From: Bacteroides sp.
GTDB lineage: Bacteria; Bacteroidota; Bacteroidia; Bacteroidales; Bacteroidaceae
DNA length: 13,146 nucleotides
NCBI GenBank assembly: GCA_030151635.1
Contig: JASLDF010000182.1
Span: forward strand, 1 to 13,146
Reading direction: 5' to 3'
Shown here: piece by piece, positions 8,600-13,146 of the stretch
Position numbering within the stretch: position 1 is the stretch's first letter
Layout of the letters: each line of letters begins with the position of its first letter
The notes under the pieces: model-generated
Seen by the model: the letters and a program-made list of their open reading frames with translations, nothing else
Databases searched by the model: none
What the model was told of the DNA's origin: nothing
Program-made: the position numbers and the translations under genes

Positions 8600-9889
8600 T
8601 TAACATTTACTAGTCATAATATCCAAAACAATCTCATCCGTTTTAGCCATTCCTTCACTTCCAATTTTGGTTAAATTCTGAATGGTTTTATCTACATCTC
8701 TATCAATTATACCCTCTGTCGAGGTTACACATTTGTTTTCAATCGCCATCATTGCAGATAACAAAGCAGTAGAAACACCGGTAGTCACCTTTAATGAGCA
8801 TGATGGTTTCGCACCATCGCAAATCATTCCAGTAATGTTCGCAATCATATTTTGTACTGCATAGGTTACCTGTTCATAACTTCCACCCATAAGATAGGTT
8901 ATACCACAACTTGAACCCGTAGCAGCAACAACACACCCACATAAAGCCGATAAGCGACCTAAGCTTTGTTTAATATAAATAACAGTAAGATGACTTAAAG
9001 TTAAGGCACGGATTAACTCTTCCTGGCTTGAATGGCGTTCTTCAGCAAAAACAACAACGGGTAATGTTGCCGAAATACCCTGATTACCACTTCCAGAATT
9101 ACTCATAACAGGAACCATAGCACCAGCCATACGAGCATCGCAAGCTGCAGAGGTATAAGAAAGCGTTTTGGAGAGTATATTATCTCCTATCACCTCTTTA
9201 TGAGAAGTTAGCAATCTTCCTAATGCATGTCCGTAATCTTGATTCAAAGATAGTTCTGCCGCAGCTTTATTTAGTCTTCCAGCTTCAAGTATAAACTCTA
9301 TATCTTCAATAGGTGCAGTAGTAGCAAAGTCATAAACCAATCGCATATTTAAATCCAAAAGATCAGAAGAAGAGCTTGATTCAGCCCCCATCCTTGATGT
9401 TATTGATTCGATAGGAATACATTGTCCATTTTTTTCCAAACGAGTAAAATGAGTGTGGCTCTCTTCAATAATAGCTAAAGCAGAATGTTGTTTACTATGA
9501 ACCAACACTTCAATATACAGTTTATTTACATTTCCTTTTTTAATGGATACATGAATAGGACAACGCTCCATATAGTCAAGTGCCTCTTTGACCTTAATAG
9601 CTGTGCTATCTTTTAAGACCTCTAACTCATAAGATGAATTACCTACAATAGCCCCCAAAGCAATAGCAATAGGTAATCCTGTTTTATCGGTACTTGGAAT
9701 ACCCACACCCATCGCATTTTTCAGCATATTCGGGCTAAGGTACACTTCTATTCGATCGGGCATTTCACCCAATACTTCTTTCGCTTTTGCCACACATAAA
9801 GCAACTGCTATGGGTTCCGTACACCCTATTGCAGGAATAACTTCACGCTTTATTAACTCAATTATTCGCTTTCTACAATCACTTTCCAT
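8600..9889 (-). CDS. L-cysteine desulfidase / UPF0597 (serine dehydratase alpha-like) family protein
   Basis: The family includes E. coli CyuA (YhaM) and the Methanocaldococcus L-cysteine desulfidase, oxygen-sensitive [4Fe-4S] enzymes that convert L-cysteine to pyruvate, sulfide and ammonia. The 429 residues are a normal full length. Seen motifs are AIGCTEPIAVAL (C23), SNSGSGNQGI (273-282), ALCGCVVAATGSSCG (C317, C319, C328) and GMICDGAKPSCSLK (C357, C364). From memory the methanogen ligands are C25, C282 and C322; C23 and the pair C317/C357, also 40 apart, fit this pattern, so I propose these three as cluster ligands. It is divergent from the PCMD operon and 85 bp upstream of susC on the same strand. 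The promoter candidate TATTTTTG lies 29 bp upstream of the start. Cytoplasmic. A serine or other amino-acid substrate is an alternative. Confidence 0.92.
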   Translation of the reverse strand: MESDCRKRIIELIKREVIPAIGCTEPIAVALCVAKAKEVLGEMPDRIEVYLSPNMLKNAMGVGIPSTDKTGLPIAIALGAIVGNSSYELEVLKDSTAIKVKEALDYMERCPIHVSIKKGNVNKLYIEVLVHSKQHSALAIIEESHTHFTRLEKNGQCIPIESITSRMGAESSSSSDLLDLNMRLVYDFATTAPIEDIEFILEAGRLNKAAAELSLNQDYGHALGRLLTSHKEVIGDNILSKTLSYTSAACDARMAGAMVPVMSNSGSGNQGISATLPVVVFAEERHSSQEELIRALTLSHLTVIYIKQSLGRLSALCGCVVAATGSSCGITYLMGGSYEQVTYAVQNMIANITGMICDGAKPSCSLKVTTGVSTALLSAMMAIENKCVTSTEGIIDRDVDKTIQNLTKIGSEGMAKTDEIVLDIMTSKC

Positions 9890-9918
9890 TGTACATCTTT
9901 TACTTTGATGAGATTAAA

Positions 9919-9926
9919 CAAAAATA
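9919..9926 (-). promoter_or_regulatory. Bacteroides-type -7 promoter element of the cysteine desulfidase gene
   Basis: On the minus strand TATTTTTG matches TAnnTTTG exactly, 29 bp upstream of the start codon. A TTG lies 18 bp further upstream, close to the expected -33 position (full consensus TTTG). This is the only promoter in the window for which I see both parts. Confidence 0.55.
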
Positions 9927-9976
9927 GCAAATAAATTAGAACAGCAATACATTACAACACAAATTACATTTTAATT

Positions 9977-10012
9977 TAGGACACATAATGTCCTATTATA
10001 TAGGAATTAGGA
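9977..10012. promoter_or_regulatory. Cluster of four TAGGA/TCCTA half-sites in a divergent control region
   Basis: TAGGA occurs at 9977-9981, 10001-10005 and 10008-10012, and its complement TCCTA at 9991-9995, within 36 bp. The first two form the longer inverted repeat TAGGACA-CATAA-TGTCCTA. The second and third form TCCTA-TTATA-TAGGA. The cluster lies about 50 bp upstream of both divergent -7 elements. It looks like a binding site for a dimeric regulator, but no regulator gene is in the window. Confidence 0.4.
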
Positions 10013-10063
10013 AGGATGTGTCAGTTTTATAGAAACACGTAAGGAATTATAGAAAACTAAAAC

Positions 10064-10071
10064 TAACTTTG
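10064..10071 (+). promoter_or_regulatory. Bacteroides-type -7 promoter element of the PCMD-barrel operon
   Basis: TAACTTTG matches TAnnTTTG exactly, 37 bp upstream of the lipoprotein start codon. No convincing -33 TTTG is present at 18 to 21 bp, which fits a promoter that needs an activator, perhaps acting through the TAGGA cluster; that link is inference. Confidence 0.6.
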
Positions 10072-10108
10072 CACATTAGAAAATAATTCATAATTAAATA
10101 AATTATAG

Positions 10109-11290
10109 ATGAAGAAGTTTAAACTTACGGTTTTATCCATTTTATCTGTTCTGTTTTTAAGTGCTTGCATCAAAAATGAAGAGCCTAATTCGGAAGCAGA
10201 TATTATCTCATGCGAAATTGTAGAGAACGGAGTTAACAATGAAAACCTCATTCTTAAAACTGCTCCTATTGTCAATAATAACGCTAAAGGTAACTTTACA
10301 ATTAGATTACTTGTAAAAGATGGTAAAGATGTTGGAAGTATGACACCAATATTTGATGTAACTGAAGGTGCCACCGTGTTCTTAGAAAGCTTTATGGGTA
10401 ATTACAATCCATATCCTAGTGAGGGAATAGCTTTAGACTTTTCAAGTTCTAAAAGAGTTAAAGTTGTATCTGAAGATAAAAAATGGAGCAAAATTTATAC
10501 GATTTCGGTCATTAAAAGTGAAATTCCACTCTACCTACCTTTTGAAAACGTAGAAATTCAACATCCTAGCAAGACAAACTCCTATTATGATTTTGTTGAA
10601 GTTAACGACAAACAACAGATTACAATGACATGGGCAAGCGGTAATCCTGGTTTCTCCTTAACAGGAAGTAAGAAAAATCCTGAACACTTTCCTACTAGCC
10701 AAGATCCCAATGGGTACAAAGGAAACTGTCTAAAAATGGTTACGCAAAGTACAGGGACTTTTGGAAAATTAGCAGATAAACCAATTGCTGCAGGAAACCT
10801 ATTTACAGGACAATTTGAAACATCCGAATCATTAAGTAATCCTCTTAATGCAACTAAGTTTGGTTCTCCTTTCTCTCAAATTCCAACACATATTAATGGA
10901 TATTATAAATACAAGAAAGGTTTAATTTTTACTGAAGTTCATGATAAGAACCCGAATCGACAAGATATGGGAGATATCTATGCAGTATTTTATGAAACAG
11001 ATAAGGACTTTAATACACTTACCGGAAACAATCAATTTACAGATGAGCATATCGTTTCAATAGCTAGAATTGGGCAACAATCTGAAGCTATGAAAGAAAC
11101 TGAAGAATGGATAGAATTTAACTTGCCATTTATACAAAAAGAAGGTAAATATGTAGATTTGAAAAAACTAGAAGAAGGCTATTATAAGTTAGCTATAGTT
11201 TTTAGTTCTAGTATAGATGGGGATAAATTCCATGGAGCCGTTGGCAGTACATTGTTTATTGACGAAGTTAACATTATTGTAAAAGACTAA
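10109..11290 (+). CDS. PCMD domain-containing outer membrane lipoprotein
   Basis: This is a predicted surface or periplasmic lipoprotein of unknown function. The 393 residues begin with a lipoprotein signal peptide; the lipobox LSAC puts the lipidated cysteine at C20. The following IKNEE has a Lys plus two acidic residues, resembling lipoprotein export signals for surface display in Bacteroidota. Residues about 30-137 look like an Ig- or cadherin-like beta-sandwich (ending KWSKIYTISVIK). Residues about 155-391 match my memory of the PCMD family (putative carbohydrate metabolism domain, PF13201), including YKGNCLKM (203-210), GYYKYKKG (264-271) and the C-terminal FSSSIDGDKFHGAVGSTLFID (starting at 365). 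That family has solved structures but no proven activity, and the carbohydrate link is only a name. The stop codon lies 2 bp before the barrel gene, indicating one operon. An exact TAnnTTTG lies upstream, with no Shine-Dalgarno sequence. Confidence 0.82.
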   Translation: MKKFKLTVLSILSVLFLSACIKNEEPNSEADIISCEIVENGVNNENLILKTAPIVNNNAKGNFTIRLLVKDGKDVGSMTPIFDVTEGATVFLESFMGNYNPYPSEGIALDFSSSKRVKVVSEDKKWSKIYTISVIKSEIPLYLPFENVEIQHPSKTNSYYDFVEVNDKQQITMTWASGNPGFSLTGSKKNPEHFPTSQDPNGYKGNCLKMVTQSTGTFGKLADKPIAAGNLFTGQFETSESLSNPLNATKFGSPFSQIPTHINGYYKYKKGLIFTEVHDKNPNRQDMGDIYAVFYETDKDFNTLTGNNQFTDEHIVSIARIGQQSEAMKETEEWIEFNLPFIQKEGKYVDLKKLEEGYYKLAIVFSSSIDGDKFHGAVGSTLFIDEVNIIVKD

Positions 11291-11292
11291 AT

Positions 11293-12075
11293 ATGAAATA
11301 CAACTTAAGAGCAATCATCATGGTTGCATTTATTACAATCACAGTTTCTTCTTTTGCACAAAATGATAGAAATTGGGGTATTATTAGTTCTGCTCTTCGT
11401 GGACTAGAATATGAAGTAAAAGCGGGATTAAACATTGGTGGAGCATCTCCACTTCCACTACCTGCAGAAATAAGAGAAGTAAATAGTTATAGACCAGACT
11501 TAGCACTATCATTAGGTACTAATATTACTAAGTGGGTCAACAGCCAACATACTATTGGTGTAGTCTGGGGACTAATTCTTGAAACCAAAGCTATGAAGAC
11601 TGATGCAACAGTTAAGAATTACGGGATGGCTATTATTCAAGATGGTGAAGAGATGAGTGGCCGATGGACTGGTAATGTTAAGACTAAATTTCGTACCTCA
11701 TACCTTACAATGCCTATAATGGTAGCCTACAAGGTTAGCAATAGATGGAAAATTAAAGGAGGTCCTTACGTAGCTTTTGCATTTGAAAGAGATTTTTCAG
11801 GACATGTATATGAAGGGTATTTACGAGAAGGTGATCCTACTGGTACAAAAGTGGAATTTACAGGTGGAAATATTGCTACCTATGATTTCTCACACGATCT
11901 TAGAAGATTTCAATGGGGGCTTACTTTTGGAGGAGAATGGAGAGCATTTAAACACTTAAGTGTATATGCTGACTTAAATTGGGGGCTGAATAATATCTTC
12001 AAAAAAGATTTTGATACAATTACTTTTAATATGTATCCCATCTATTTAAATACAGGATTTGCATATAACTTTTAA
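11293..12075 (+). CDS. Outer membrane beta-barrel protein (PorT-like/OMP_b-brl type)
   Basis: This is a predicted small outer-membrane barrel of 260 residues. A Sec signal peptide ends near SSFA|Q (residues 22/23). The mature part has alternating hydrophobic strands, including YEVKAGLNIGGA (40-51), TIGVVWGLILETKA, YLTMPIMVAYKVSNRWKIKGG (starting at 137), FQWGLTFGGEWRAF and HLSVYADLNWGLNNI. It ends YLNTGFAYNF, with a C-terminal Phe as required for barrel assembly. The segment at 137-162 is the most family-like part, recalling PorT-like barrels (PF13568). The start codon is 2 bp after the PCMD lipoprotein stop, so the pair is probably translationally coupled and may form one envelope complex; that is inference. 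It is too small to be a TonB transporter. A strong terminator follows. Confidence 0.82.
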   Translation: MKYNLRAIIMVAFITITVSSFAQNDRNWGIISSALRGLEYEVKAGLNIGGASPLPLPAEIREVNSYRPDLALSLGTNITKWVNSQHTIGVVWGLILETKAMKTDATVKNYGMAIIQDGEEMSGRWTGNVKTKFRTSYLTMPIMVAYKVSNRWKIKGGPYVAFAFERDFSGHVYEGYLREGDPTGTKVEFTGGNIATYDFSHDLRRFQWGLTFGGEWRAFKHLSVYADLNWGLNNIFKKDFDTITFNMYPIYLNTGFAYNF

Positions 12076-12111
12076 TTCTACTTATGGTTTAATTGAATGC
12101 AATGACATATA

Positions 12112-12149
12112 AAAAAGGGGAGAATAGACTAGTCTATTCTCCCCTTTTT
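12112..12149 (+). terminator. Rho-independent terminator of the PCMD-barrel operon
   Basis: A 38-bp perfect palindrome centred between 12130 and 12131 carries GGGGAGAATAGA against TCTATTCTCCCC, flanked by A5 and T5. It lies 36 bp past the barrel gene stop. Both strands give a U tract, so it could also stop transcripts coming from the right. Confidence 0.9.
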
Positions 12150-12163
12150 ATATATGTGTCTCG

Positions 12164-12225
12164 TCCTGGAATAGCGTTACACTTAAATAGTAAACATTCA
12201 CTAAAAATTTAAAATGTAACCAGGA
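12164..12225. repeat. Interrupted inverted repeat TCCTGG..TTACA / TGTAACCAGGA
   Basis: TCCTGG (12164-12169) and TTACA (12177-12181), separated by AATAGCG, are complementary to the contiguous TGTAACCAGGA (12215-12225). This gives an 11-bp stem with a 7-nt one-sided bulge and a 33-nt AT-rich loop. Partial similarity continues outward (GTGTCTCG against AAAAGTACA). It could be an RNA hairpin or a decayed pair of element ends; I cannot decide. Confidence 0.4.
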
Positions 12226-12237
12226 AAAGTACATCCT

Positions 12238-12495
12238 CTAAACTCGTAGTAATAAAGGAATATGCATATCTAAAAGAAAAGTAAGAACATATATAAGCAA
12301 TGGTAGCTTCCAACGTGACCTAGCCAGTATCTCATAAATTATTAACATATTATCCAATAAACTTGTAACATGAATATAGAACTCCCCCTCAAAAATGTCA
12401 ATATCCAGATTATAAGAATAATTAATTTTTGAAGGAATTAGATTAAATAAATCCATCTCAAGATTAGTTACATTATAAGTGCATACGCAGATCAT
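12238..12495 (-). CDS. Doubtful small ORF, 85 aa, unrecognised
   Basis: An 85-codon reading frame begins MICVCTYNVTNLEMDLF and ends in a hydrophobic stretch (about residues 62-85, WKLPLLIYVLTFLL) that could be one membrane segment. I recognise no family. A GAGG lies 8 nt upstream of the ATG, unusual in this window, where leaders lack Shine-Dalgarno sequences. No TAnnTTTG is seen upstream, and the frame lies in otherwise non-coding AT-rich DNA where such ORFs occur by chance. It may be spurious, a degraded gene, or a genuine small membrane protein. Confidence 0.22.
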   Translation of the reverse strand: MICVCTYNVTNLEMDLFNLIPSKINYSYNLDIDIFEGEFYIHVTSLLDNMLIIYEILARSRWKLPLLIYVLTFLLDMHIPLLLRV

Positions 12496-12534
12496 TACAC
12501 AAGCCTCAAAAAAACAAGTATCTATAATATAATA

Positions 12535-12569
12535 AAAGGCTTGAGTAATTTTTTATTACCCAAGCCTTT
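12535..12569 (-). terminator. Terminator of the right-edge gene
   Basis: The arms AAAGGCTTG (12535-12543) and CAAGCCTTT (12561-12569) pair. After one A/C mismatch they continue with GTAAT (12545-12549) and ATTAC (12555-12559), leaving a 5-nt loop. On the minus strand the stem is followed by TATTATATTA, a moderate U-rich tail. It lies 34 bp past the stop codon of the partial gene at 12604. Confidence 0.75.
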
Positions 12570-12603
12570 CATTTAAATATTTTCTATTATTTGCTGGTTG
12601 CTA

Positions 12604-13146
12604 TTATCGTTTCAGCAAGATTGAAGCTTCAAATTTTGACGCATTATCAAACATAACTGGCAATTCTTTCGATAAACCTTCAAGGAAATCTTTTCCTCCA
12701 ATCGCTTCAAGTACATCATCTGGCAATTGTAGTAATGAGTCAAAAACTGGTCTTATATTTTTCTGTGTTAGAGACAATAAGTCTACACTTATAGTCATAG
12801 TTGTTAAATCCTCATTGAAAACACATTGAAGTTTAAGGCTTTGACCTAAAAACTTTCTAATTAGCTCTTCTATAATTTCATTATCCAAATTAGCTTCTTT
12901 AATAATCGCCTTTGAATCTAAAGATAGAAGTAATCTATCACCTGATAGGCATTTATAAGTAGCTAAACCATCAGGAGAAGTCAACCATTCACCAGTTGGC
13001 TTATTATCTTTTAACTCTTTATATTTTGCTACAATATTCAAATTATCTTTAAAGTTAATTTCTTCTAAAACACTCATTATAAGACCACCAGCAATCGAAG
13101 ATCCAAGTTCCATAGCGGTTTCACCAGGTAACATACCCATAATAAT
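12604..13146 (-). CDS. Unrecognised protein, C-terminal part (N-terminus outside window)
   Basis: The frame is open through the right edge, so the true start probably lies outside; the first internal ATG is at 13140. The visible 180 or so residues begin IIMGMLPGETAMELGSSIAGG, a small-residue helix-like segment. They continue with KDNKPTGEWLTSPDGLATYKC and LSGDRLLLSLDSK, resembling strands of a lipocalin-like or other beta fold. Next comes an acidic helix (EANLDNEIIEELIRKFLG), and the protein ends FEASILLKR. No catalytic motif or membrane segment stands out. It may be one of the uncharacterised Bacteroidales DUF lipoproteins, but I cannot name the family, and the signal peptide that would settle it is not in view. 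A hairpin terminator follows the stop. Confidence 0.75.
   Translation of the reverse strand: MIMGMLPGETAMELGSSIAGGLIMSVLEEINFKDNLNIVAKYKELKDNKPTGEWLTSPDGLATYKCLSGDRLLLSLDSKAIIKEANLDNEIIEELIRKFLGQSLKLQCVFNEDLTTMTISVDLLSLTQKNIRPVFDSLLQLPDDVLEAIGGKDFLEGLSKELPVMFDNASKFEASILLKR

Larger units (their letters stand above)
12076..12603. other. 528-bp intergenic region with hairpins and one doubtful small ORF
   Basis: No convincing conserved gene is visible here. It holds the operon terminator (12112-12149), an interrupted inverted repeat (12164-12225), a doubtful 85-codon minus-strand ORF (12238-12495), and a terminator for the right-edge gene (12535-12569). Direct copies of ATTACmCAAGCCT lie at 12494-12506 and 12555-12567. 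The stretch could be a decayed gene or a mobile-element remnant, but nothing recognisable supports a name. Confidence 0.6.

Noticed and set aside
10063..10374. Minus-strand 103-codon frame overlapping the start of the PCMD lipoprotein
   Set aside because: It is antisense to the signal peptide and first domain of a clear lipoprotein and covers that gene's promoter.

Overview
The window looks like chromosomal DNA from a low-GC member of the Bacteroidota, most likely a Bacteroidales relative of Bacteroides, Dysgonomonas or similar. The evidence is a SusC/SusD outer-membrane pair, a PCMD-type lipoprotein, a mitochondrial-type aconitase, a Bacteroides-type acyl-ACP thioesterase, promoters with the Bacteroides -7 motif TAnnTTTG, and A/T-rich leaders without Shine-Dalgarno sequences. 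I estimated base composition by eye only. I see no RNA genes, no CRISPR array, no complete mobile element and no prophage.

Layout, left to right. (1) 1-1986, minus: aconitase, 662 codons visible, C-terminus cut by the window edge. (2) 2152-2889, minus: acyl-ACP thioesterase with its own terminator. (3) A divergent spacer of about 230 bp, then 3116-3745, plus: a SlyD-like FKBP prolyl isomerase ending in a Cys/Gly-rich, His-free tail. (4) A 28-bp-stem hairpin that terminates both this gene and the convergent SusD gene. (5) 3829-8514, minus: a susC-susD operon, with susC first and 12 bp between the genes. (6) 8600-9889, minus: an L-cysteine desulfidase / UPF0597 family enzyme. (7) A 219-bp divergent control region with a cluster of TAGGA half-sites. 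(8) 10109-12075, plus: a two-gene operon of a PCMD lipoprotein and an outer-membrane beta-barrel, closed by a strong terminator. (9) 12076-12603: mostly non-coding, with hairpins, an inverted repeat and one doubtful small ORF. (10) 12604-13146, minus: C-terminal part of an unrecognised protein that runs off the right edge.

Functionally this is a mix of housekeeping genes (citrate to isocitrate, fatty-acid release, protein folding and metal handling, cysteine breakdown) and envelope genes (SusCD nutrient importer, PCMD lipoprotein plus barrel). The SusCD pair has no glycoside hydrolase, extra binding lipoprotein or regulator beside it, so its substrate cannot be read from the window. I found no clear new defence, mobile or biosynthetic system. 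The least explained parts are the PCMD-barrel operon, the TAGGA cluster in front of it, the repeated AGGCTTG/CAAGCCT elements near 12500-12569, and the partial gene at the right edge.
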